Assembly (NCBI GenBank): GCA_017436305.1
Contig: JAFSDJ010000057.1
Coordinates: 1 to 64,000, forward strand
Direction: 5' to 3'
DNA from: Lachnospiraceae bacterium
GTDB taxonomy: Bacteria; Bacillota; Clostridia; Lachnospirales; Lachnospiraceae
Length of the DNA stretch: 64,000 nucleotides
The notes below the pieces were generated by a model. The model saw only the letters and a list, made by a program, of their open reading frames with translations. It was not told where the DNA came from and made no database searches. The position numbers and the translations under genes are program-made. Shown here in pieces: positions 1-8,200 of this stretch; the stretch's first letter is position 1, and each line of letters starts with the position of its first letter.

Positions 1-147
1 AAATTTGTAAGCCTTGGTAAGATGACAGACTTCATCAAAAAAGGTGATGATCCTAACACAGCTTATGAAAAAGCTTGCGGACAGTATGGACGTGTTGCTG
101 ATGCTGTTAAGATTATTGACCCAAGAACAGATGAAGAAGTGAAATAG
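1..147 (+). CDS. C-terminal end of Fe-S cluster assembly scaffold-like (NifU-like) protein, partial
   Basis: The frame is open from base 1 and stops with TAG at 145-147, giving the last 48 residues of a protein whose start lies outside the window. The tail contains LGKMTDFIKKGDDPNTAYEK and ends in a VKIIDPRTDEEVK-type sequence. I recall this tail from the NifU-like iron-sulfur scaffold proteins that sit directly before GGGtGRT genes in Lachnospiraceae. It ends 18 bases before the next start, so the two are probably co-transcribed. Only the tail is visible and no scaffold cysteine can be checked, so the family call is moderate. Confidence 0.6.
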   Translation, partial: KFVSLGKMTDFIKKGDDPNTAYEKACGQYGRVADAVKIIDPRTDEEVK

Positions 148-165
148 AAAGAGGAGGAAACTATA

Positions 166-1176
166 ATGGCTTTATTTGAATCATATGAAAGACGTATTGA
201 CCAGATCAATGCAGTATTAAACAATTATGGAATCGCTTCTCTTGAAGAAGCTGAAAAAATTACAAAAGATGCAGGTTTGGATGTATATGCAATGGTAAAA
301 GGCATTCAGCCAATCTGTTTTGAAAATGCTTGCTGGGCATATATTACAGGTGCAGCAATCGCTATTAAGAAAGACTGCAGAAAAGCTGCTGACGCTGCTG
401 CTGCAATCGGTGAAGGTCTTCAGGCTTTCTGTATTCCGGGTTCTGTTGCAGACACACGTAAAGTAGGTCTTGGACATGGTAACCTTGGTAAAATGTTATT
501 AGAAGAAGAAACAGAATGTTTCGCATTCTTAGCAGGTCACGAATCATTCGCAGCTGCTGAAGGTGCTATTGGTATTGCTGAAAAAGCTAACAAGGTTCGT
601 AAGAAACCATTACGTGTTATCTTAAATGGTCTTGGAAAAGATGCTGCTCAGATTATTTCCCGTATCAACGGATTTACATTTGTTGAAACAGAATACGATC
701 CATACACAAACACAGTAAAAGAAGTATTCAGAAAATCTTACTCAGAAGGTCTTCGTGCTAAAGTTAACTGCTACGGTGCAAACGATGTTTGTGAAGGTGT
801 AGCTATCATGCACAAAGAAGGTGTTGACGTTTCTATCACAGGTAACTCAACAAACCCAACAAGATTCCAGCACCCGGTTGCAGGTACTTACAAAAAAGAA
901 TGTCTTGAACAGGGCAAAAAATACTTCTCAGTTGCTTCAGGTGGTGGTACAGGACGTACACTTCACCCAGACAACATGGCTGCAGGTCCGGCTTCTTACG
1001 GTATGACAGATACTATGGGACGTATGCACTCAGATGCACAGTTCGCAGGTTCTTCTTCCGTACCGGCTCACGTTGAAATGATGGGTCTTATTGGTGCAGG
1101 TAACAATCCGATGGTCGGAATGACAGTTGCAGTTGCAGTTAGTATCGAAGAGGCTGCTACAGCTGGTAAATTTTAA
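166..1176 (+). CDS. GGGtGRT family protein
   Basis: A 336-aa soluble protein carrying the signature that names its family, SGGGTGRT at residues 258-265, followed by LHPDNMAAGP. The family is widespread in anaerobic Clostridia, usually beside an Fe-S scaffold-like gene as here, and its biochemical role is not established. The start is supported by a GAGGAGG ribosome site at about 151-157. Codon use is strongly biased (many GGT, CGT and GCA codons), like ilvC in this window, which suggests high expression. A clear terminator follows at 1255-1304. There is no signal peptide or membrane segment. Possible links to Fe-S or redox metabolism come only from the neighbour. Confidence 0.88.
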   Translation: MALFESYERRIDQINAVLNNYGIASLEEAEKITKDAGLDVYAMVKGIQPICFENACWAYITGAAIAIKKDCRKAADAAAAIGEGLQAFCIPGSVADTRKVGLGHGNLGKMLLEEETECFAFLAGHESFAAAEGAIGIAEKANKVRKKPLRVILNGLGKDAAQIISRINGFTFVETEYDPYTNTVKEVFRKSYSEGLRAKVNCYGANDVCEGVAIMHKEGVDVSITGNSTNPTRFQHPVAGTYKKECLEQGKKYFSVASGGGTGRTLHPDNMAAGPASYGMTDTMGRMHSDAQFAGSSSVPAHVEMMGLIGAGNNPMVGMTVAVAVSIEEAATAGKF

Positions 1177-1254
1177 TTAAAACCGGTCAGATAGTTTGAA
1201 TTAACGGTGAGATTGAATTCTTGTGATTCAGATTGACCCAACCATAAAAAATCA

Positions 1255-1304
1255 AAGGACTTCCTAACCGCTTAAATGCGGTGTGGGAAGTCCTTATTTT
1301 GTTT
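1255..1304 (+). terminator. Rho-independent terminator after GGGtGRT gene
   Basis: A perfect 10-bp stem, AAGGACTTCC at 1255-1264 with GGAAGTCCTT at 1286-1295, is followed by a T-rich run. The loop contains an inner ACCGC/GCGGT stem. It closes the scaffold-GGGtGRT transcript. Confidence 0.85.
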
Positions 1305-1457
1305 GGTTATATTGTCTAAAATAAAGTCTTTAAAACGGGAAAAATTGTAGATTTTTATTTGGATATAGGATATAATAAAAGAATAAAATTAAAGGGTCAA
1401 ACATGTTCTATGAGTAAGCTACAGTTGGGCTTAAATTTTGATAAAAGAGGTGGTTAT

Positions 1458-2534
1458 ATGAAAACAACTTCCGGCGTAATGCCACAAAATGTAGTGAAAT
1501 ATGTTGCAATGGGAACAAAGCTAATTAATTTAGTGTTGTTAATATGTCATATAGGTTTTGGAATTTTGTTTTGGCTATATGATGCACATGTATTGTTTGC
1601 TTATAACTGTGTCAATTCACTTGCCTTTCTTTTTGCATGTATAATGTTGCATAAAAAAAAGAAATGGACGTATATTATTACCATATATTTAGGCATTTTT
1701 ATTTTTATGATTCTTGCAGTTTTGTATTTAGGGTGGGATTACGGTTTTCAGCAGTATTGCATAGGCTTTGTAGCATCCTTTGTTTTTACGGATTTTTACA
1801 TGAGCCGCGAAAGGAAATTTTCCCGGTTTACCAAGTTTATAGTAGCTTTTGATATAATTTTATATGTGGGATTACGACTTTGGACCTATGAACATCCATA
1901 TATATATTTCATAGATAATAAGAGTTTAGTTTCTTTCTTTTATATATCCAATTCTTTAATAGGATTTTCATTTTTAATTATGTATTTGTGTATTTATTCA
2001 AGCACAGTACATAGACTTGAAAACTCTTTGACAGAAATGGCAAACTTGGATCCACTGACAGGGATTTCCAATCGTAGAAAAATGCAGCAAATGCTTAAAT
2101 ATGTAATGGAAGAATATGAAACACAACAGTACCAGACTGTGATTGCAATGATAGATATTGATTATTTTAAGAAAATCAATGATACATACGGGCATGATGC
2201 AGGTGATGAGGTTTTGGTAATGTTGGCAAAGATTCTTCGTGATAAGCATGAAGAGAATGAAAGTTTTCATGTAAGCCGATGGGGTGGTGAGGAGTTTTTA
2301 GTTTTTTATGAAAGACATCAAAAAAGTAGAGAGGAAGTTATTCAGGAATTTGATGCTTTGCGCCAAAAGATTCAAGATACAGTAATTCAGTATAATCAGA
2401 GTAATATAAATATTACGGTGACTATTGGATTAGCATTTTATGAAAAAGGTGAAACAATACATAGTCTGATAAAAGTGGCAGATAAGAACCTTTATGAAGG
2501 TAAAAATGCTGGAAGAAACAGAGTTGTTTCATAA
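1458..2534 (+). CDS. Membrane-anchored diguanylate cyclase (GGDEF domain)
   Basis: The first half has about six hydrophobic helices (roughly residues 15-185) and serves as a membrane sensor of no recognised type. The second half is a GGDEF domain with NLDPLTGISNRRKM, IDIDYFKKINDTYGHDAGD and the active-site GGEEF at residues 276-280. It is predicted to make cyclic di-GMP from two GTP. The RxxD inhibitory site that normally sits five residues before GGEEF is absent (NESF is there), so product inhibition is probably missing. I chose ATG 1458 because AGAGGTGG lies just before it; an in-frame ATG at 1359 would add 33 unconvincing residues without a ribosome site. It appears to be monocistronic. 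Confidence 0.9.
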   Translation: MKTTSGVMPQNVVKYVAMGTKLINLVLLICHIGFGILFWLYDAHVLFAYNCVNSLAFLFACIMLHKKKKWTYIITIYLGIFIFMILAVLYLGWDYGFQQYCIGFVASFVFTDFYMSRERKFSRFTKFIVAFDIILYVGLRLWTYEHPYIYFIDNKSLVSFFYISNSLIGFSFLIMYLCIYSSTVHRLENSLTEMANLDPLTGISNRRKMQQMLKYVMEEYETQQYQTVIAMIDIDYFKKINDTYGHDAGDEVLVMLAKILRDKHEENESFHVSRWGGEEFLVFYERHQKSREEVIQEFDALRQKIQDTVIQYNQSNINITVTIGLAFYEKGETIHSLIKVADKNLYEGKNAGRNRVVS

Positions 2535-2546
2535 ATAAAGGGCGAA

Positions 2547-2565
2547 GGGAACTTTTTAAGTTCCC
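2547..2565 (+). terminator. Hairpin after diguanylate cyclase, possible weak terminator
   Basis: An 8-bp stem, GGGAACTT with AAGTTCCC, lies 13 bases after the stop codon. It is not followed by a good T tract, so termination is uncertain. Confidence 0.4.
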
Positions 2566-2688
2566 TCCTATGCTTTATATGGGAGAAGAGATTTAAACTT
2601 AATGTTTGTGGTAAAGTGTTGCTAAATAATTTGAAAATAAAAAGAAAGTAAAGAAGTTGTAAAAGAGAAAGTAATTTGGGGGAAGCTT

Positions 2689-5292
2689 ATGGAAGGAAGA
2701 TTAAAAAACATTCATATTATCAACCTTTTCAAAAAACTGCCAGCACAAGCAATACTGATTTTATCGCTGGCTGCTTTTATTATGTTAAACCCTATAACTA
2801 TTCAGGCTGCTGACCCCTCCAATGCACCCACAAAGGGGAGCATTGTAGCCGGTTATTTAAGCGACCCGGAACTTCAAACTGTTAGTGCCAACAGTGTTTA
2901 CAAAGCACCAGAAGGAGAAATTAAAGCTACCTTCACAAGTGTAGCTGACATGAGGATGAATGCAACGGACCTTGAAAATGGTGATTACATACAGACTTTA
3001 AATTATTATGAAGGAGTGGCTGGTGGCGGTGCCGTTTATCAGGTGGAAAAGTCCCAGTATAATACCGACAACGGCGGTACTATTATTGATCTGTCGGGGG
3101 ATATTCGCTGTAAGTTAGTTTCCGGCAATAATACTGTTTCGCCCATGCAGTTTGGAGCCTATGGTGATGGTGTGACAGATGACCATGCGGCATTAGAGGC
3201 AACTTTTAAATCGGGCTTTGGTACGATTATTTTAGAGGGACGTACATACATTTCCAATGACACAATCTGGATTGCCACAAGTGATATTACCATTGAAGGT
3301 ATGGGGGCTACCATAACCTGCGATAATAATTTTGGCAGTTATCAGGAAGAAGGTAAAGCCAATCATACAATGATGTACATTACAAACTGCTCCAATATCA
3401 CTTTGAAGCATTTTAGGCTTTTGGACGGACAGACTACAACACATACAAGGGGTGGCTTGTCTTTTCAGTCCGTAACAAATGCTCATATGTCATGGTGCAG
3501 TCTTGTTATTCCCCAGTGGGATGCAGAAACTGCAGGCAGATGTGCCAGCACCTTGTCTTTCCAGAATGGCTGGCATAACGTATCTGTTACTCATTGTGAG
3601 ATAATAAATATGGCAGGAGTATACGAAGGGGGAGCAATCGGATTTAATGATATGTATGCTTCGGGAAGTGATAATGCCTTATTTGAAAATAATGTAGTTA
3701 TATACAATGTAAAAGATGAAGTGATTGCTATTTTTTCCCATTCAAGGGGTGGTTCCGATTATTTTGGAAGAGATTCTTATATTCGGAATGTTCTTATCCG
3801 CCATAACGAGTTTTACGGACCAAAAAGTGATACATATAAACGGGATCTGGATTTTTCTGTAGGTTATGATGACAGTCTGGAAGTTGATAATGTGGTTTAT
3901 GAAGAAAACTATTTTGAAACTGACGCAGTGTGGGCATTTATGACATTTTCTAAAACTGCCACCAATTGTGCGGCAAGAGGTAATGTAATTAACATATGCC
4001 AAACTTCAAACCAAAATTCCATGACGGTGTTTAAAAGCTCAGGAACTAATCAGGCAGTTGTAGAGGATAATATTATTACAATTTCTACAGAAAATGATAA
4101 TATGCCTGCCAGTGTAGCCATGGGAAATATATTGTTTCAAAACAATCAGGTGACGGCTAATTGTGACATGATATATCTTTTCGAATATGGAGTTGTTTCC
4201 GATAAGAACAAGATTCTGGTAAATGGTACATTAAAAAAAGCACTTTCTTATCAGGGTGGCAATATGACTGATACAAATATTACAATAACCGGTAAATGTG
4301 GTGCCATGTACGAAAGTTATAACATGGTTATGAAGAAAGATATTTTATGGAAAGGAAATAATATTCAGATTCCAAATGCCACAGCAACAGGTTGTGTCCT
4401 TAACTTTAATGGCATTACTATGAATGGTTATAGGTTTATTATGCAGGACAACGTGATTGCAACTCCCAGCGCAGAAAAAAATTCCATGCTAATTTATGAT
4501 TCGTTACAAGATGCAAATCCGTCTGAACAGCAGGTTATTATGACTGGCAATCAACTTGGAGCATTTTACTGTAAGGGAAACAAGGTTTCCGTATATAGAA
4601 CCAATAATGTGATTAACTCTTATGATAACACCACAATTAAAGATTATGAAGTAGTGTTTGATTTAGATGGAAAGGGAGAAGCAGATTCTCAGTCTGTAGT
4701 TGAAGGAGAAACGGCAAAAGAACCGGAAGTAAAGAATTTAACAGGTTATAAGCTTTTAGGGTGGTATACAGACAAAACTTATGAAACTCCTTGGGATTTT
4801 GCTGCAAATATTATTAATGAAAATACCACAATTTATGCAAAGCTTGAAAAACTCCCGGATAAAGATACGCCATCCAATTCAGCAAATGACAATGGACAGG
4901 AAAGTGATTTGCCGGAACTTTCCAGTGAACAAATAGAAAACAGTGAAAATGCCGATACAGTTGCAAATACCAAAACCTTAAAGAAACCGGCAAAAGTAAC
5001 TAATGTAAAATTAAAAAAAGTAAAGGTTACTTCCAAAACAAGCAAGAAAAGAAAAGTAAAAATCACATGGAAGTCTGTAAAGGATGCAACGGGCTATCAG
5101 ATTTACGTTTCTACTAATAAAGGCAAGAAATACAAAAAAGTAAAAACAATATCTGCAAAAAAGAAATGTACTTATACATACACATCCCAAAAAGGAAAGA
5201 CTGTATATGTAAAAATTAGAGCTTACAAGAAAAAGGATGGTATGATAAAATATGGTAATTTTAGTAAAGCAAAAAAATTAGCGCTGAAATAG
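2689..5292 (+). CDS. Secreted pectate-lyase-like beta-helix protein with InlB B-repeat and fibronectin-type tail
   Basis: An 867-aa exported protein. Residues 1-41 form a signal peptide ending AADP. At about 150-220 is MQFGAYGDGVTDDHAALEA, the start of a Pect-lyase/RHGA-type right-handed beta-helix that continues through Asn-rich turns to about residue 660. It is followed by a Listeria-Bacteroides (InlB B/Flg_new) repeat with YKLLGWYTDKTYETPWDF, then an acidic linker and a very Lys-rich fibronectin type III-like domain (VKITWKSVKDATGYQIYVS) to the end. No sortase motif is present; the Lys-rich tail may bind the wall. The fold suggests polysaccharide binding or cleavage; no catalytic residues can be assigned. 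The start follows GGGGGAAG. Confidence 0.82.
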   Translation: MEGRLKNIHIINLFKKLPAQAILILSLAAFIMLNPITIQAADPSNAPTKGSIVAGYLSDPELQTVSANSVYKAPEGEIKATFTSVADMRMNATDLENGDYIQTLNYYEGVAGGGAVYQVEKSQYNTDNGGTIIDLSGDIRCKLVSGNNTVSPMQFGAYGDGVTDDHAALEATFKSGFGTIILEGRTYISNDTIWIATSDITIEGMGATITCDNNFGSYQEEGKANHTMMYITNCSNITLKHFRLLDGQTTTHTRGGLSFQSVTNAHMSWCSLVIPQWDAETAGRCASTLSFQNGWHNVSVTHCEIINMAGVYEGGAIGFNDMYASGSDNALFENNVVIYNVKDEVIAIFSHSRGGSDYFGRDSYIRNVLIRHNEFYGPKSDTYKRDLDFSVGYDDSLEVDNVVYEENYFETDAVWAFMTFSKTATNCAARGNVINICQTSNQNSMTVFKSSGTNQAVVEDNIITISTENDNMPASVAMGNILFQNNQVTANCDMIYLFEYGVVSDKNKILVNGTLKKALSYQGGNMTDTNITITGKCGAMYESYNMVMKKDILWKGNNIQIPNATATGCVLNFNGITMNGYRFIMQDNVIATPSAEKNSMLIYDSLQDANPSEQQVIMTGNQLGAFYCKGNKVSVYRTNNVINSYDNTTIKDYEVVFDLDGKGEADSQSVVEGETAKEPEVKNLTGYKLLGWYTDKTYETPWDFAANIINENTTIYAKLEKLPDKDTPSNSANDNGQESDLPELSSEQIENSENADTVANTKTLKKPAKVTNVKLKKVKVTSKTSKKRKVKITWKSVKDATGYQIYVSTNKGKKYKKVKTISAKKKCTYTYTSQKGKTVYVKIRAYKKKDGMIKYGNFSKAKKLALK

Positions 5293-5319
5293 GATTCTTT
5301 TGGTTTCCCTGCCCAATTC

Positions 5320-5348
5320 TTGACAAATTTTATTCAAACATATATAAT
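5320..5348 (+). promoter_or_regulatory. Consensus sigma-A promoter TTGACA-17-TATAAT
   Basis: TTGACA at 5320-5325 and TATAAT at 5343-5348 are separated by 17 bases, a full match to the vegetative consensus. Transcription would start near 5355 and meet a strong hairpin at 5365-5410, about 115 bases before the next gene. Confidence 0.75.
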
Positions 5349-5364
5349 TTTTTTGTTGCAAAAT

Positions 5365-5410
5365 AATCAGAAGACAAAGATGTCTATTTTTTGTTTTCTG
5401 ATTTTTTTTT
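5365..5410 (+). terminator. Terminator-like hairpin in the leader of the 5525 gene
   Basis: AATCAGAA at 5365-5372 pairs with TTCTGATT at 5396-5403, extended inward by ACAA/TTGT, and is followed by nine T. It may end the upstream gene, but it lies downstream of a consensus promoter, so it could also release a short RNA of about 55 nt or act as an attenuator. Confidence 0.7.
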
Positions 5411-5524
5411 GTATAGAAAATACTTCAGAAGTTTTTGTGCATGAAAAGTACTTGGGGAAATCATTTTTATTAAACATGAATTTTATAAATATATAGGACA
5501 TAGATTTAATAGGAGGAAAACTGT

Positions 5525-6124
5525 ATGAAGAAAATAATAACTATAAGCAGGGAATTCGGTGCCGGTGGCGGAGAAATTGGTGAGAGACTGGCAAAAGAAT
5601 TAGGATATGTATGCTACAATAAAGAATTAATTTTAAAGGCAGCCAGCGAATCAAATGCAGACATGAAAAGTATTATGAAATGGGATGAAAAAATTCCGGC
5701 AGACTTTGGAAATACAAAAAGCCTTTTGGATTTTTATAATATTCCTTTAAGTGACAGGCTGTTTGAATGCCAACAGCAGGTAATCCGGGAGTTTGGAGAA
5801 AAAGGAAACTGTGTTATTATTGGCAGAAATGGTAATCATGTTTTAAAAGAATTTGACAATTGTCTTCACGTTTTCATTCACGCAGATCCCCATTGGCGAC
5901 TAAAACGCATGAAAAAGAAAATGCCGGATGTATCAGAGTCCAAAATAAGTGAACAAATCCGTTCTATAGACAAAATGAGAAAGAAATATTGTACATATTA
6001 TACAAATACAGAATTTGGCAATTCGGAAAACTATGACATTTGTTTAAATACTTCAAGGCTTGGAATTAGTACCTGTCTGGATATATTGGTGAAGCTTGTC
6101 AGGGAAAATGAAAAAAGAAAATGA
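5525..6124 (+). CDS. Cytidylate kinase-like family protein
   Basis: A 199-aa protein beginning KKIITISREFGAGGGEIGER, the P-loop-like start of the cytidylate-kinase-like family (PF13189). It continues with the typical GNCVIIGRNGNHVLK segment near residues 97-110 and HADPHWRLKRM near 117. These proteins resemble nucleoside monophosphate kinases, but many act on unknown substrates and are distinct from Cmk. The start is supported by AGGAGG at 5511-5516. The AGCS symporter starts 27 bases after its stop, so the two probably form an operon. No membrane segments are present. Confidence 0.82.
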   Translation: MKKIITISREFGAGGGEIGERLAKELGYVCYNKELILKAASESNADMKSIMKWDEKIPADFGNTKSLLDFYNIPLSDRLFECQQQVIREFGEKGNCVIIGRNGNHVLKEFDNCLHVFIHADPHWRLKRMKKKMPDVSESKISEQIRSIDKMRKKYCTYYTNTEFGNSENYDICLNTSRLGISTCLDILVKLVRENEKRK

Positions 6125-6150
6125 TAAATTGAGGAAAAGGTGCATTTAAA

Positions 6151-7539
6151 ATGAACATTCTTGAAACAATTCAATCAATTGTAACATCTATAAATGATGT
6201 ACTGTGGGGACCACCAATGCTGATACTTTTATTTGGAACCCATTTGTTTCTTACTTTCAGAACAGGTTTTATTCAAAAGAAAATATTAACAGCCATTAAG
6301 CTTTCCGTTACAAAGGATCCGGACTCAGAAGGTGATATTAGTCAGTTTGGTGCTTTAACTACAGCCTTGGCATCTACCATAGGTACAGGGAATATTATTG
6401 GTGTTGGTACGGCAGTAGCAATTGGCGGACCGGGGGCAGTGCTTTGGTGCTGGCTTACAGGTGTATTTGGAATTGCTACCAAGTATGCAGAGGCATTGAT
6501 TGCAGTTAAATACAGAGTTAAAACAAAAGACGGACGTATGCTAGGTGGTGCAATGTACGCATTAGAACGTGGTCTTAATATGAAATGGCTTGCAGTTCTA
6601 TTTGCTTTATTTGCCACAATCGCATCTTTTGGAATTGGATCTATGGTTCAGACAAATGCCATTGCCAGTGTATGGAAGACTAACCTTAATTTCCCGGGAT
6701 GGATTGTAGGTGTAGTATGTGCTTTGCTTGCAGCGGCAGTTGTTTTTGGCGGTGTAAAAGCAATTTCTAAAGTGTGTGAAAAATTAGTTCCATTTATGGC
6801 CATTTTTTATGTAATTGGCTGTGTTATTATTCTGGGATATAATTATGATTTTATTATTCCTGCTATAAAAACAATTTGTGTTATGGCATTTAGACCCGGT
6901 GCAGCTGTCGGTGGACTTGTAGGTTCCGGTATTATGATGGCTGCCAGATATGGTATTGCAAGGGGGCTATTTTCAAATGAATCCGGTATGGGTTCTGCTC
7001 CAATTGTAGCAGCTGCTGCCCAAACAAGAAATCCGGTCCGTCAGGCCTTAGTATCCGCTACCGGCACATTTTGGGACACCGTTGTTGTATGTGCTATGAC
7101 TGGCCTTGTATTAGTAAGCAGTATTATGAAAAATCCGAATATTGATGTTCGAAACATTACTGACGGCGGTGAATTAACATCTTTGGCATTTGCACAAATT
7201 CCGTATGTAGGGAAAATTATCTTAATTGTAGGTATTGTTTCTTTTGCTTTTTCCACCATTTTAGGATGGGCTTATTATGGAGAACGATGTGCAGAGTATT
7301 TAGGAGGTTCTAAGGTGCTGATTCCTTATCGAATTTTATATGTGGCATCCATTGCAATTGCACCTCTTATTACGTTAAATCTTGTTTGGGATTTAGCAGA
7401 TGCATTTAATGCGTTAATGGCAATTCCAAACCTGATTGCCCTGTTACTTTTATCTAAGGTAATTGTAAAAGAAACAAAAACTTATATAAATGATTTGGAC
7501 AAAAAAGACATGTCAGAAATCCCTACAGTAGGTAAATAA
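6151..7539 (+). CDS. Alanine/glycine:cation symporter (AGCS family)
   Basis: A 462-aa integral membrane protein with about ten helices, matching the AGCS (AlsT/DagA) sodium-coupled alanine/glycine uptake family in length and motifs. GTHLFLTFRTGFIQ is near the N-terminus, then ALASTIGTGNIIGVGTAVAIGGPGA, AMYALERGL, and ARYGIARGLFSNESGMGSAP near residues 265-285. It imports a small neutral amino acid with Na+. It is in the same direction and close to the cytidylate-kinase-like gene. The exact substrate cannot be read from the sequence. Confidence 0.93.
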   Translation: MNILETIQSIVTSINDVLWGPPMLILLFGTHLFLTFRTGFIQKKILTAIKLSVTKDPDSEGDISQFGALTTALASTIGTGNIIGVGTAVAIGGPGAVLWCWLTGVFGIATKYAEALIAVKYRVKTKDGRMLGGAMYALERGLNMKWLAVLFALFATIASFGIGSMVQTNAIASVWKTNLNFPGWIVGVVCALLAAAVVFGGVKAISKVCEKLVPFMAIFYVIGCVIILGYNYDFIIPAIKTICVMAFRPGAAVGGLVGSGIMMAARYGIARGLFSNESGMGSAPIVAAAAQTRNPVRQALVSATGTFWDTVVVCAMTGLVLVSSIMKNPNIDVRNITDGGELTSLAFAQIPYVGKIILIVGIVSFAFSTILGWAYYGERCAEYLGGSKVLIPYRILYVASIAIAPLITLNLVWDLADAFNALMAIPNLIALLLLSKVIVKETKTYINDLDKKDMSEIPTVGK

Positions 7540-7593
7540 AATCGACAAAATTTGTTTAAATTTTACAATTTTTATATAAATTTAATAATTTTG

Positions 7594-7622
7594 TTGCATA
7601 ATAAGCTCTTGTTCGATATAAT
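7594..7622 (+). promoter_or_regulatory. Promoter TTGCAT-17-TATAAT
   Basis: TTGCAT (7594-7599) and TATAAT (7617-7622), 17 bases apart, lie 36 bases before the start of the small membrane protein at 7658. This indicates independent transcription of that gene. Confidence 0.65.
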
Positions 7623-7657
7623 TAATGGCGGTATAAAAATCACAGGAGGGAAAGAAA

Positions 7658-7948
7658 ATGGATAAGAAAGCTACAGGAATCATAGCATACATCACATTAG
7701 TTGGTTTGATTATTGCTTTTTGTGCAGGAGATAAGGAAGGTGCAAAATTCCATCTTAATCAGGCATTAGCAATTTGGATTGTAAACCTTGCTTTAACAGT
7801 TCTTGGTTGGATTCCGGTTATTGGATGGATTTTAAGTCTTGTTGGTGGAATCTTCGTTTTTGTTTGCTGGGTAATGGGTCTTGTTTATGCAATCAAAGAA
7901 GAAGAAAAAGAAGTTCCATTAATTGGAAAAATTCAGATTCTTAAATAA
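7658..7948 (+). CDS. Small DUF4870-like membrane protein
   Basis: A 96-aa protein with three hydrophobic stretches (about residues 5-22, 37-58 and 60-82) and the pattern DKEGAKFHLNQALAIWI, in which the short loop with H and Q between the first helices is typical of the DUF4870/Tic20-like family. Function is unknown. AGGAGGG at about 7644 sets the start. It has its own promoter and terminator, so it is monocistronic and perhaps well expressed. Confidence 0.75.
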   Translation: MDKKATGIIAYITLVGLIIAFCAGDKEGAKFHLNQALAIWIVNLALTVLGWIPVIGWILSLVGGIFVFVCWVMGLVYAIKEEEKEVPLIGKIQILK

Positions 7949-7972
7949 TTTACATAATTTGAACGACCGAAA

Positions 7973-8000
7973 GGCGGCTGATATTCAGCCGTCTTTTTTT
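7973..8000 (+). terminator. Rho-independent terminator
   Basis: GGCGGCTGA at 7973-7981 pairs with TCAGCCGTC at 7985-7993 (one G-T pair), followed by seven T. It closes the DUF4870-like gene. Confidence 0.85.
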
Positions 8001-8020
8001 GTCTTAACGGATTGACACGT

Positions 8021-8051
8021 TACCGTTCAGTCAGCAACAAAACACTTGCTG
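8021..8051 (+). repeat. Copy 1 of a dispersed 31-bp repeat with hairpin potential
   Basis: These 31 bases match the complement of 25332-25362 at 29 positions, with a perfect 23-base core at 8029-8051. In this copy CAACAAAACA (8034-8043) also pairs with TGTTTTGTTG downstream, enclosed by ACGTT/AACGT, so the site can form a long hairpin. It lies just upstream of the metH promoter. Confidence 0.65.
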
Positions 8052-8099
8052 TTTTGTTGCGTATGAACGTGATTTGACACAATAGATTTTCAGAGTTTC

Positions 8100-8128
8100 T
8101 TGCAGTAAACCCCATTTCATGTTACACT
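8100..8128 (+). promoter_or_regulatory. Probable metH promoter TTGCAG-17-TACACT
   Basis: TTGCAG at 8100-8105 and TACACT at 8123-8128 with a 17-base spacer give a short leader of about 65 bases. No cobalamin or SAM riboswitch core is visible in that leader. Confidence 0.5.
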
Positions 8129-8146
8129 AGTAGGGTGTTTATTTGT

Positions 8147-8170
8147 TACTGGTCGCGGAGCGAACAGTAA
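8147..8170 (+). repeat. TTACTG / CAGTAA inverted repeat in metH leader
   Basis: TTACTG at 8147-8152 and CAGTAA at 8165-8170 flank a loop containing a CGC/GCG mini-stem. It may form an RNA hairpin or bind a regulator. Nothing more can be said from this one copy. Confidence 0.35.
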
Positions 8171-8200
8171 TATTTAATATTTAGAATTAAGGATGAAACA

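Noticed and set aside
8130-8200. Cobalamin or SAM riboswitch upstream of metH
   Set aside because: The leader after the predicted promoter is only about 65 bases and lacks a B12 box or SAM core motifs.
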